A stretch of 64,000 nt of DNA, taken from positions 62,001 through 126,000 of the forward strand of contig PBBL01000081.1 in NCBI GenBank assembly GCA_002716585.1, read 5' to 3'. The stretch is from Myxococcales bacterium (GTDB lineage Bacteria; Myxococcota_A; Bradymonadia; Bradymonadales; GCA-2716585). How positions within the stretch are numbered: position 1 is the first letter of the stretch; every line of letters starts with the position of its first letter. This document shows positions 39,264 through 50,200 of the stretch, in pieces. A program made the position numbers and the translations under genes. Under the pieces are notes generated by a model, which worked only from the letters and a program-made list of their open reading frames with translations, made no database searches and was not told the origin of the DNA.

Positions 39264-42200
39264 ATGTTCTCTATCCCTTTGGGTCCATTCGACCTTCAGA
39301 CCCCCATCGGCAAGGGTGGGATGGGAGAGGTCTGGCGGGGTGTTCACCGGGTTCAGCAGGTCCCGGTGGCGGTCAAGGTGATGACGGGGGCTCGGGCGCG
39401 TCAGCGGCGCTACCGCGAGGCGTTCCTGAATGAGGTGAGGGCGGTCGCGACCCTGAACCACCCGGGCGTGGTCATGATCTTCGACTACGGGACGGTGACC
39501 GCCGAGGCGGAGGAGCGCTCGGCGAGGCGGTTGGTGGCGCGGAGCCCCTACCTGGTGATGGAGCTGGCCAGCCGCGGCTCTCTGGATCAGATCCGGGGGA
39601 TCATCCCGTGGTCGGACTTGAAGCGCTTCCTGATCTCGTTGCTGGACGCGTTGGCGCATGCGCATGCGCGAGGGGTGATCCACCGCGATCTGAAGCCGGG
39701 GAACGTGCTGGTGTGCGCCGACACGGACCTCAGGCCCGGGCTGAAGCTGACCGACTTTGGCCTGGCCCACGCGCAGGACGAGACGGGGCCGGGGTTGACC
39801 CAGCACCGGGCGGGGACGCCGCGCTACATGGCGCCGGAGCTGTTTGAGGGGAACTGGCGAGACTATGGCCCCTGGACGGATCTGTACGCGCTGGGGTGCA
39901 TGGCGTACGAGATGTGCTCGAACCGGCCGATGTTCGACGGTCAGGACTTCCAGTCGCTCAAGCGTCAGCACCTGTATGAGCCGCCGCCTGCGCTGAAGGC
40001 GAGGCAGCCGGTGCCGGACGAGTTCGAGAGCTGGTTGATACGCCTGGTGCAGAAGAAGCCACACGAGCGCTACCAGTGCGCGGCGGACGCGGCGTGGGCG
40101 TTGATGCGGATGGATCTGGAGGCGGGCTCGGGCAACTTCAACTGGAGCATGGATCTGCCAGCGATGGGAGACAGCACGAACCTGATGTCCAACATGTCGG
40201 GGTTGGGTGAGGTGTCGACCTTCTTCTTCCCGGAGCTGCCGTGGAGCATGACCGCGTCGACGATGATGCAGCCGGACGACGACATCCACCGGGCGGCCAC
40301 GCACATGTTTCAGGATCGGCCGGTTCAGGACGCGTCGACCTATCTGTTCCCGGATTACGATCTGGCGCAGTCGCCGACCTACCTCTACTCCGGGGGGCTG
40401 CCGCGGGCCCAGCGTCAACGCCGCCCGACCTACGGTGAGCCGATCGAGGAGAGCGCGAGCGATCCGATGGCGGTGGCGCCCGCGCCGATGCCTCCGACGT
40501 GGAAGCACGCGGAGGCGGGGCCGCCGTCGATGCAACTGGTCGGGGTCGGCCTGCGCCTGTTCGAGCTGCGGACGGTTCGGATGGTGGGGCGCGAGAAGGA
40601 GCGGGACACCATCTGGAAGCAGCTCAAGGAGGTGAAGCAGAGCGGGCAGGCGCGGCTGGTGCTGCTGCACGGCCCGGCGGGTGTCGGCAAGAGCCGGATG
40701 GCGCAGCGGATCAGCGAGCGGGCGCTGGAGGTGGGCGCGGCGACCGTGCTGCGGGCGACCCACGATCCGATGTCCGCCTCGTCCGAGGGGTTGAGCCGGA
40801 TGGTGGCGCGTCACCTGGGGGCGTTGGGGATGCGGCGCCCCGAGATCCGGCGTCGGACGCGCAAGCTGCTTCAGGAGCAGGGGGTGACCGACCCCTACGA
40901 GTGGGACGCGTTGACGGAGATGCTGTCGTCGAGCCTGGACACGACGGTGATGGTGCGAGCCAAGCCGATCCAGTTCGCGGGGCCGGTGGAGCGGTACGTC
41001 CTGGTGCGGCGCCTGCTGGAGCGCGAGGGTCGGGAGCGGCCCGTGATCGTCTGGTTGGACGATGTGCAGTGGGGGAGCGACTCCATCGCCTTCGCGGAGT
41101 ACCTGATGAAGGGGCAGGCGGTGGCGCCCAGCCCGGTGTTGGTGCTGCTGACCGTGCGCGACGAGACGCTGGCTGAGCGCCCGATCGAGCGCGAGATGTT
41201 GGAGGGGTTGATGCGGCTGGAGGACACCCACGACATCCCGCTGGAGCCGCTCAACGTGGAGGAGATGAGGGCGCTGGTCGAGGAGCTGTTGGGGCTGTCG
41301 CCGGATCTGGCGCGCCTGGTGGAGAAGCGGACCCAGGGGAACCCGCTGTTCGCGGCTCAGCTGGTGGGGGACTGGGTGTCCCGCGGGGCGCTGGAGGTGA
41401 CCGAGGCGGGCTTCGTGCTCAAGGAGGGGGAGCGCGCCGATCTGCCGGACGACATCCACCAGGTGTGGTCGAGCCGGGTGGCGAGGCTGCTGGACGACGA
41501 AGACGACAGCGCGATGCTGGCGTTGGAGATCGCGGCGGTGCTCGGGTTGGAGGTGGACGCGCTGGAGTGGGAGTCGGCGTGCAAGGAGGCGGGGCTGCGG
41601 CTGTCGTTCCACCTGCTGTACAAGCTGATCTCGGCGCGGCTGGCGCAGCCCGCGGACAACGTGTGGACCTTCGCCCACAGCATGTTGCGGGAGAGCCTGG
41701 AGCGGAACGCGCGGGACGTCGGCAGGTGGCAGGCGCACAACCGCGCCTGCGCGGACATGCTCAAGAAGCGCTACCCGGGGAGGCCGCCCGGCGTCTCGGA
41801 GCGGCTGGGGCGCCACCTGATGGCCGCGGAGGACTTCGCGGCGGCGCTCGCGCCGCTGCTTCAAGGGGCGCGCGAGCACCTGGAGGACAACGAATACCGC
41901 GGGGCGCGCAACCTGCTGGGGATGCGCACCGAGGCGCTGATGGCGCTCGACGTGCCCGAGGAGGACGCCAACCATGGGCAGGGGTGGGTGATCGAGAGCG
42001 AGATCTCCAGGCGAGAGGGGCACCTCGATGAGGCGCTCCAGCTCGCGGTGAAGGCGGTTCGGTACGCGAAGAATCACGGTTGGGAGACCGTCAAGCCCAG
42101 CGCGCTGGAGTCGCTCGGGCACGTGTATCGGCTGATGGGGAACCTGGAGCGGGCGAGGACGGCCTACATCCAGGCGCGCAAGCTGTATGGGCGAGAGGAC

Positions 42201-43127
42201 GACTTTGCGGGGATCGTGAACTGTCAGCGGGGGCTGGGGCAGGTGGCGCACTACCGGGGTGAGCTGAGTCGGGCGACGGAGCTGCTGCACCACGCGCTGT
42301 CGACGAGCAAGCTGCTCAAGGACAAGCGGCGGGTCGCGGAGTGTTTGCAGGCGACCTGCCCGGTGGTGTTGCAGCGGGGCGACTTGCAGCTCGCCGCCGA
42401 CCTGAACCGACGCGCGATGCAGCTGCATGAGAAGGAGGGCAACACCCACGGGGTCGCGGAGTGTCGGCGCGAGGAGGCGCGCATCGCGGTGCTCCAGGGG
42501 GATCTGGATCGGGGCGCGAGCCTGTACGAGGACGCGCTTCAGCAGTTCGAGCGGTTGGGCGCGATCCACGGGATCACGACCTGCTTGAGGGGGTTGGCCG
42601 AGATCGCCCTGCTGAGGGGGTGGTTCGACACAGCGCGCGATGGGTACGAGCGGGTGCTGTTTCTGCACGAGGCGAGCGGGCTGGGCGACCTGATCCTCCC
42701 GCGGATCGAGCTGGGCTGGGTGTTGTTCAAGGAGGGCAAGCACCTCGCCGCGCGTGAGACGTTCGCGGAGTGCCTGGATATGGCCCGAGCGGAGGAGTTG
42801 AAGACGGTCGTGGCGGTGGCGCTGTCCTATCTGGTGGCGAGCGCGAGCCAGGCGCGCGACTGGATGTTCTGGTGGGAGAGCTTTCACGAGCTGGAGAGCC
42901 TGCTGGAGAGCATCCAGATCGTGGACGCGCACGTGGCGCTGGCGCTCCAGGAGGCGGGCGGGGTGTCCGCCGAGGCGACCCAGTTCTCGGCGGCGAAGGC
43001 GGCCTACACCGCCTCCAGGCGGCAATGGGAGGTGCTGGGGAGGCAGGACCGGCTCGCCGAGATCGACGGGGCGTTGCTGCGCATCCCGCTGGACGAGGTG
43101 GCCGAGGTGGAGCCGGTGGGCTCATGA
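39264..43127 (+). CDS. Ser/Thr kinase fused to ATPase and TPR domains
   Basis: 1287 residues. The N-terminal kinase domain has GKGGMGEVW, VAVKVM, HRDLKPGNVL (about 139-148) and LTDFGLAHA. A linker of about 150 residues leads to an AAA/STAND-type ATPase with HGPAGVGKSRMA (about 469-480) and VIVWLDDVQWG. The rest is TPR repeats (for example ALESLGHVYRLMGNLERART). This is the well-known myxobacterial PknB-ATPase-TPR architecture, usually a cytoplasmic signalling hub. The start is an ATG preceded by GAGGTGG. Its stop overlaps the following minus-strand ORF by 6 bp. Confidence 0.93.
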   Translation: MFSIPLGPFDLQTPIGKGGMGEVWRGVHRVQQVPVAVKVMTGARARQRRYREAFLNEVRAVATLNHPGVVMIFDYGTVTAEAEERSARRLVARSPYLVMELASRGSLDQIRGIIPWSDLKRFLISLLDALAHAHARGVIHRDLKPGNVLVCADTDLRPGLKLTDFGLAHAQDETGPGLTQHRAGTPRYMAPELFEGNWRDYGPWTDLYALGCMAYEMCSNRPMFDGQDFQSLKRQHLYEPPPALKARQPVPDEFESWLIRLVQKKPHERYQCAADAAWALMRMDLEAGSGNFNWSMDLPAMGDSTNLMSNMSGLGEVSTFFFPELPWSMTASTMMQPDDDIHRAATHMFQDRPVQDASTYLFPDYDLAQSPTYLYSGGLPRAQRQRRPTYGEPIEESASDPMAVAPAPMPPTWKHAEAGPPSMQLVGVGLRLFELRTVRMVGREKERDTIWKQLKEVKQSGQARLVLLHGPAGVGKSRMAQRISERALEVGAATVLRATHDPMSASSEGLSRMVARHLGALGMRRPEIRRRTRKLLQEQGVTDPYEWDALTEMLSSSLDTTVMVRAKPIQFAGPVERYVLVRRLLEREGRERPVIVWLDDVQWGSDSIAFAEYLMKGQAVAPSPVLVLLTVRDETLAERPIEREMLEGLMRLEDTHDIPLEPLNVEEMRALVEELLGLSPDLARLVEKRTQGNPLFAAQLVGDWVSRGALEVTEAGFVLKEGERADLPDDIHQVWSSRVARLLDDEDDSAMLALEIAAVLGLEVDALEWESACKEAGLRLSFHLLYKLISARLAQPADNVWTFAHSMLRESLERNARDVGRWQAHNRACADMLKKRYPGRPPGVSERLGRHLMAAEDFAAALAPLLQGAREHLEDNEYRGARNLLGMRTEALMALDVPEEDANHGQGWVIESEISRREGHLDEALQLAVKAVRYAKNHGWETVKPSALESLGHVYRLMGNLERARTAYIQARKLYGREDDFAGIVNCQRGLGQVAHYRGELSRATELLHHALSTSKLLKDKRRVAECLQATCPVVLQRGDLQLAADLNRRAMQLHEKEGNTHGVAECRREEARIAVLQGDLDRGASLYEDALQQFERLGAIHGITTCLRGLAEIALLRGWFDTARDGYERVLFLHEASGLGDLILPRIELGWVLFKEGKHLAARETFAECLDMARAEELKTVVAVALSYLVASASQARDWMFWWESFHELESLLESIQIVDAHVALALQEAGGVSAEATQFSAAKAAYTASRRQWEVLGRQDRLAEIDGALLRIPLDEVAEVEPVGS

Positions 43128-43475
43128 GCCCGGGTGCGGCCCGTAGAGGAGGTGGCGAGCGAGCTGGTCGGCCTCGCGGGTGAGGATGTCGGCGAGGCCT
43201 CGGTTGAGCTGCTCTCGGGCGCGGCCGCGGAGATCGGCGATGTGGGCATGCTCCTCGGGGTGACGCCCCTCGACGGGGCAGATCGGCTCCTCGCCGTCGT
43301 GCTGGCACGGGGCGCGACACACCGGGCAGAGCCACGACAGCTCCAGGGAGGCGGCGGGCTCGGTGTGGTGCTCCTGAACGCGTTGTTGAGGTGGGTTCTG
43401 AGGCGGCGCGTGACGCGAGGTCAGCGGGACGATCCGCGCCGGGCTCCCGATCCGATGTTTCCTGCCGATCGTCAT
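43122..43475 (-). CDS. Small zinc-ribbon-like protein
   Basis: 117 residues. A CPVCRAPC motif followed by ICPVEGRH looks like a zinc-binding ribbon, then a basic helix (ADLRGRAREQLNRGLADILT). The start is uncertain: the ATG at 43475 is used, and the frame extends to 43514. Its end overlaps the kinase gene tail by 6 bp. The opposite-strand frame is longer but shows no family feature. I favour the minus-strand reading because of the paired cysteines. Confidence 0.48.
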   Translation of the reverse strand: MTIGRKHRIGSPARIVPLTSRHAPPQNPPQQRVQEHHTEPAASLELSWLCPVCRAPCQHDGEEPICPVEGRHPEEHAHIADLRGRAREQLNRGLADILTREADQLARHLLYGPHPGS

Positions 43476-43575
43476 ATGCTTCGCTGCTCCATCCGACGCA
43501 CGAGCGGGCCACACACGGCCTCGCCCAACAAAGGTCTCCCTGGAGGTATCGGCGGATGGGCAGGAGAGGTTGAAA

Positions 43576-43962
43576 TCAGGGCTCTTTCTGGAGCGAGCGG
43601 ACCAGCTTGACGAGCTCGGCGACGGTCTGGGGGTCGGACTCCAGGTCGGGGTTGGGCGACATGACGTGGGAGAGCCCGACGGAGGGGCCGCCCTCGACGA
43701 TGACCTTGCGGATCCGCTCGTCGCTGACGCTCTTGTGCCACATCGGGTGGGTCAGATCCCGGGGTTGGGCTCGCAGCCCCGGGACGGCTTGACCGTCACC
43801 GCGCCCCTCCGCGCCGTGGCAGGCGGCGCATCGGTTCTCCCACAGGAGCTTCGCCTTGAGCTGTGGGTCGTCGACCCGCGTCGCGCCGCCGCTCCCGTCG
43901 CAGGCGGCGGTCAGGAGGAGGAGGAGCAGGACCAGCGGGGTGTGGTGGAGGTCAGTCATCAT
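43576..43962 (-). CDS. Cytochrome c lipoprotein
   Basis: 128 residues. The signal is rich in Leu with lipobox TAAC. The mature protein has one haem-binding CAACH motif after ENR, and a distal Met in SHVMSPNPDL that fits the axial ligand. It is a class I-type mono-haem c cytochrome on the outer face of the membrane, an electron carrier of unknown partner. GAGGGG lies upstream of the tandem ATGs at 43962/43959. Confidence 0.85.
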   Translation of the reverse strand: MMTDLHHTPLVLLLLLLTAACDGSGGATRVDDPQLKAKLLWENRCAACHGAEGRGDGQAVPGLRAQPRDLTHPMWHKSVSDERIRKVIVEGGPSVGLSHVMSPNPDLESDPQTVAELVKLVRSLQKEP

Positions 43963-44210
43963 AAGGCCCCTCGACATCCTGGGCGGGTCGCGTTGGTGGG
44001 ATCATGGCCTCTGTCGAGGCATCCTGGCGTGTTCGCTCTACCATTGAAACTTCTTCTCGTTCAACGCTCGGCGCCTGGAACTTCTTGACATGGACTGAAC
44101 GGCGAGTTAGGGCTGAACTAACGTCACGGTTCGGGGCGGGATGGGTTCGACGTCTCGCTTCGGCTATCATGGGCAGCCGACGGTCGGTCTGCGAGCAGGA
44201 CAAGCGACGC

Positions 44211-47200
44211 ATGGACGTCATCATCAAAGAGAGCTTTACGGCGAGCATTCAGGTGCTGGAGCCCGGTCAGCAGGGCGCGGTCAAGCATCTGGCGTTCGAC
44301 CTCCAGCTCGAGTCCGACGCTCAGCGCGCCGCGCGCCTGGTCCCGTTGTTGGAGGAGCGGGGTTACTGGAAGATCAAGGCGACCCCTCGAACCTGGGTGG
44401 TGGTCCACCTGTCCGAGGAGACGTTCGCGTTGTGTTACGCGGCAGCGGAGGAGGATATTCTCCCCTGGCTCAAGTTGGAGGTGTTGTCGCACAGGCCGTC
44501 GGAGTACCAGGCGGCGTTGGACGTCGCGGTTCACGCGGCGCGTGAGGCGGGCAGGCGGCTGCGGCAGGAGTTCCACCGTCCAGGCGGGCCACGCGGCGAC
44601 GGGCACAAGGAGCCCATCGATCGGGAGGTGGAGACCCTCATCCGGGCCCAGATCGATCGCGCCTTTCCTCGCCATGGGATCGTCAGCGAGGAGTCTCCCG
44701 AGGAGAACCGCGCCCCCGAGGATCCCGAGGGGCACACCTGGCTGATCGATCCCAACGACGGGACGAGCGGGTTTCATCAGGGTTATCGGGGGGCCTCGGT
44801 GTCCATCGCGCTGTTGCGGGACGGGGTGCCGGTGTTGGGGGTGATCTACGCGTACGCGGCGCCGGACGGTGAGGGGGATCTGCTGGCCTGGGCCGAGGGG
44901 TGCGGGCCGATGACCCGGAACGGTGAGGTGGTGCGGAGGAGGCCGTGGGCGGCGACCCTGAATGAAGGCTCGGTCGTGATGGTGTCGCACCTGGCGGACA
45001 CGCGGGCGCTCGCGAACGCCCGCTGCGTCCACCCCGCCCGTTACCGGACGATCCCGGGGATCGCCTACCGGCTGGCGCTCGTGGCGGCGGGCGAGGGCGA
45101 GGTGGGGGTGTCGATCGCGGGGTCGCGCCCCTTCGATGTGGCGGCCGGGCATGCGCTGCTGCGATCGCAAGGTGGGGAGTTGGTGGGCGTCGGTGGGGCG
45201 CCGATCACGTACACGCGGGATGGCGGCGGTGAGGTGGGCGCGTGCGCGGGAGGCTCGCCGGAGCTGGCCGCGTGGTTGCTGGAGAGGCCGTGGAGCGTGG
45301 TGTTGAACGCCGCGGACTGTGTCACGGAGCCGTTGGATCTGACGCCGCCGCTGCAAGGATCGCCCGCGTACGACGACGGGATGCTGGATCGGGCGGTTGG
45401 GGCGCTCTGTGGGGCGGTGACGGGGGACGCGCTGGGGAGCCTGGTGTCGTTTCAGACCCCCGCCAGCATCTTGAGGCGCTTCCCGAGCGGCCTCCACGAG
45501 CTGCACCCGAACACGACCTGGGGGACGCTGGCCGGTCAACCGACCGACACCACGGAGTCGCTGTTGGCGTTGGCGAGGGCGCTCGTGGCGGAGGGTGGGT
45601 TTGACGAGGAGGCGATCGCGCGGGCGTACGTCTGGTGGTATCGGACGCGACCTTTTGACATGGATCGGGTGACCGAGCGGGTGCTGGAGGCGCTGTCGGA
45701 GGTTGGGGTCGAGGAGCGCGGCCTGGCCGCGTTGGCCCGTCAGGAGGCGGGTCACCAGGCCGACAAGCAGGGGAACGGGGCGTTGATTCGGCTCGCGCCG
45801 CTGGCGGTCGCCGGGCATCGGGTCGGGCCACAGGTCGTCGCGTCGTGGGCGGTGGCGGACACGTCGCTGACGCATGCCCACCCGGTCTGCCGGGACGCGA
45901 GCGTCGTGCTCGCCGTCGCGATGGCGCATGCGATCGCGACCGGGCGAGGCCCGGCGGACGTGTACGCGTACGCGAAGCACAAGGCGCAGGAGCTGAGCCT
46001 GCACCGCAACGTGGTGAGGACGCTGGAGAACGCGGGGACACGGGCGCCGCGCGACTACACCCACCGGGCGAACTGGGTGCTGGTCGCGTTGCAGAACGCG
46101 TTTCACCAGCTGGTGTTTGCGCCGGATGTGGAGCAGGGGGTGATCGACACGGTCATGCGAGGCGGTGACGCGGACGCCAACGCCGCGGTGACCGGGGCGC
46201 TGTTGGGGTCGGTGTACGGTCACAAGGGGTTGCCCGAGCGGTGGCGGCGCCTGGTGCTGACGTGCCGCCCGCTGGAGGGGTTGGACGGGGTGTCGCGGCC
46301 TCGCCCGAGGGCGTTCTGGCCGGTCGATCTGACGGTGCTGGCCGAGCGGCTGCTGGCGTTGGGGGAGGACGGGCAGCGGGGCGACGGTCAGGAGGTGCAG
46401 CCAGGGACGCGGATCCGGTCATCGCGGCGGCTCAAGCGCTCGGTGGTGCCGAGGCGACCCGACGCGCCGTTTCGCACGAGCCCGTCGGCGGTGGCGAGGT
46501 ACTTCTTTCTGGATTGCGCGCGCTTCTTCCGGTTCAAGTCGACGCGCGAGGCCGATCGGGTCAAGCAGGGGCTACCGGGGAAGCGCTTTGATCGCGGTCC
46601 GCTGATGCGGGAGCTGGTGTCGGACGGGTATCGGTGGGAGGAGGCGGTGCTGGAGCGCTACCTCAAGGGTCGGGTGGCGATCCCGGCGGGGTCGGGGCCG
46701 ATCCACACGCGCAACTTCACGATCCGGGACACGCTGGGGTTGCTGCACACCGAGCCCGCGGGGCGCTTCATCTACCAGGGGATGTTGAGGCCGCCGCCGG
46801 AGTTCTACAAGGCGTATGAGCTGGATCCGACGCTGTTGGAGTTCAGCGACAACTACCCGGACTTGATCGCGGTGATGGAGGATCCAAAGCGGCCTGGAGG
46901 GCGGCTGTTTCGGATCCTGGACGTCAAGCGGGGGATCTCGCTGCGGTCGACCTACACGGTGCAGATCCTGCTGTACGCCATGATCCTGGATCAGATCATC
47001 CGCGCGGAGGGGATCGAGGACGCGCGCGTGGACATGGAGCACGGCGGCGTGTGGCTGGGGATGTCGGAGGAGCCGGAGCCGTGCGATCTGACCAGTATTC
47101 GCCCTCACGTGCTGCGTTTTTTGAGAAAAGACATGCCTGGAATACTCCAGGCCGAGGTGGGCGAGGTGCCGTGGCACGTCTACTTCCGGTGCGAGTGGTG

Positions 47201-50200
47201 CGACTACTTCAAGCACTGTCGGCAGGAGATGCGCGAGGGCGACGACGTGTCGCGGGTGAGCCACCTGACGTCGTTCGCGAAGCGCTTCTTGGTGGAGCAG
47301 GCGGACGTGCGCACGGTGGGCGAGCTGAAGGGCTTTCTGGAGGGGGACGAGGCGGTCGAGGTGTTGTCGCAGTGCGCGTCGCTGTCGGGGCAGCGGCATC
47401 ACCTGAGGAGTCGGGTGGAGGCGCTGCACGGCGGCGAGGTGATGTTGTACGGGACGTCGTCGTCGGCGTTGGCGCGCCCGACGCAGCGGGACGTGTACAT
47501 CTACCTGACGCTTCAGAACGAGCCGCTGCACCGGACGACCTACATGGCGGGGATGATGATCAACGCCAACACGGGGGTCCCGCCCGCGGTGCTCGGTTCG
47601 GAGGAGGAGGCGACGCGCCCGGCGGTGTTCGTGGCGCGGACCCCGGAGGACGCGGACGCGGTGCGGCGCGAGTTCGTGAGGCGCCTGTATGAGGCGCTGA
47701 GGCGAGTCCATGATTACAACGCGGTGCGCAGCGAGCGCGATCAGTTGAGCCTGCAGCTGTTCGTGCACACGTGGTCGGAGCGGGATCTGTTGGTGAAGGC
47801 GCTGTTGGAGTCGCTGGATGAGCCGGAGCTGGCGCAGGCGGCGATGGCGCTGCTGCTCCACATCCAGGGTCCGGAGCTGATGGAGGCGGACGATCACCCG
47901 GAGGAGCCGGTGTCGCACCCGGTGGTGACGCTCCTGGGGGCGGTGGCGAGGTTGATGGCGCTGCCGGTGGAGGTGAGCTACACGTTGCCCGAGGTGATGG
48001 AGGCGCTGGGGTGTCGGTACACCTACCACCGAAGCAGCGAGTTTCACTTCCCGCTGGGTCACGGGCTCCGCGCCGATCCGATCATCTCGGCCTGGCTTCA
48101 CGGGAAGGCGGAGAACGTGGAGCGGGTCAGGAAGCAGGGGGAGAGCCTGCTGTTCGCGATCCGGTCGTTGATGTGGACGCTGCGCGACAAGGCGATGGAT
48201 CACCTGTTCGCCTGGCCGCCGCGGTTTGTCTTCCCGACCGTCGAGCAGATCAAGGATCCGCTGCTGTCGAGGCTGGCGTTCTTCGCGCGCTACGAGAGCT
48301 ACATGAGGTGTTTGCAGGTGCGCGGTCCGCGGCTGGAGTCGCTGGTGGCGCAGCGTCAGAACGGCACCGTGATTGAGCTGGAGGCGTTGGACGATCAGGT
48401 GATGCGGGTGATCGCCCCGGCGGTGGAGCTGTCGGCGAACGACTTCTCGAACTGGATCCTGGTGCCGGACACGCCGGAGGGGCATCAGGCGCAGCTGACG
48501 TTCGACGATTACCGCTATCGGCGCACGGCGTGGCGGTGGGCGCCGCATGAGTCGCGGGCGGTGGTGGGGCTGGTGAGCGTGCTCAGCGACGAGCTTGGGT
48601 TCACCAGCCACGTGCGGCTGTTGTTCTACTCGGAGTTCCGGGGACAGCCGCCGAAGCGTGGCGAGCGCTACCTGCTGTACCCGCGGTTTCAGGACTTCAA
48701 CACCGATCGGGTGGTGAATTTCCTCAAGAAGCTCGATCGGATCGGTCCGGGGTTGTTCCTGGAGCTGTTGAGGGATCCGGTGGCGGCGTCCTCCGAGCGG
48801 CTGCTGCCAGCGGAGATCGAGGAGACGGCGCAGGCGCAGGAGGAGGCGCTGAAGCTGACCCCGAGCAAGATCGAGGCGTACCGCGCGATCCGAGAGCGAC
48901 GGATGATGGCGGTCTGGGGGCCGCCGGGGACGGGCAAGACGCACTTCCTGGCGTCGGTGATCCTGGGGCTGGCGTCGGCCTACGCGCGCCACGGGCGGCC
49001 CTTTCGGGTGTTGGTGACGGCCTTCACCCACGCGGCGATCGAGAACCTGCTGGCGCGGATCACGGAGCTTGAGCAGAAGCGGCCCGAGCTGTCGTGCGGC
49101 TTGCGGTTGGGGAAGGCGGCGAGCTGGTATGGGACCGAGCACGGCGAGCAGGTGGCGGTCAAGGAGATGTCGGGCTGGCTGGATCAGGGCGGGTGTCTGG
49201 TGCTGGGGGCGACGGTCTACGCCTGCCTCAAGGTGTACGACGAGATCCCGGACTTTGATCTCGTGGTGATCGACGAGGCGTCCCAGGTGAGGGTGCCCGA
49301 GGCGTCGATCCCGGCGAGCAAGGTGGCGCCGGATGGGCGACTGGTGTTGGCGGGGGATCACTTTCAGCTGGCGCCGATCGTGGTGGGCAGCTACCCGGAG
49401 CCGGACGAGGGGCAGCCGGTGCTGCACCGCTCGGTGTTTGAGGCGGTCCAGTCGATGGCGGTGGGCGACGACGGGTTGGTGCGTCAGCTGCTTGAGAACT
49501 TCAGGATGAACAGCACGTTGACCAACACCGCGGCGCGGCTGCTGTACCCCGACTACACCTGCATCGATGAGGACACGGCCAATCAGCGGATCGCCATCGA
49601 CATGCCGGAGGATCTCGATCCGCTGCTTGAGGCCTGCCTCGACCCCGAGCACCCGTTGGTCCTGGTGGTCCTGCGGGGCGTGGTGGCGGCGCGCGAGAAC
49701 CCGATCGAGGCCAGCCTGGTGGCGGATCTGGTGTTGACGCTGCGCGAAGGGCTGCACGCAGGCGACGGCCACCCATATGGGGACGACGCATCATTTTTTC
49801 GGGACGGCGTGTTCGTGGTCAGCCCCCACCACAGCCAGATCCGCCTGATTCGCCGCGAGCTGGCGGCGCGGCGGGTCTGGAGCGCCGCGCCGTTCGTGGA
49901 CACGGTGGACAAGATGCAGGGTCAGGAGGCGGAGGCGGTGATCGTCAGCTATGGGGTCTCCGACGCTGAGTTTGCGATGATGGAGGCCGACTTCATCTAC
50001 GGGCTCAACCGGTTGAACGTCTCGATCACCCGGGCGCGCGCCAAGACGATTGTGTGCTTGCCGCAGCCGCTGCTGGACGCGTCACCGCAGGTGCTGGAGA
50101 CGCGGGAGGCGGCGCAGGGGTTGGCGTTCATGCGGCGCCTCTCGGAGCTGGTGGAGGAGCACGGCGATCGCCTTGAGTTTTCGTTGGGCGATGGGGTGGA

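Noticed and set aside
39198-43025. 1275-codon open frame on the minus strand
   Set aside because: It is the shadow of the kinase-ATPase-TPR gene. The sequence is low-complexity Arg/Leu/His-rich with no domain, while the plus strand has clear kinase motifs.
43134-43610. 158-codon plus-strand frame after the kinase gene
   Set aside because: It lacks motifs, and the opposite strand carries a zinc-ribbon-like protein with paired cysteines.
46572-49772. 1066-codon open frame on the minus strand
   Set aside because: It is the shadow of the nuclease-helicase part of the fusion gene. It has no recognisable domain and a biased composition.
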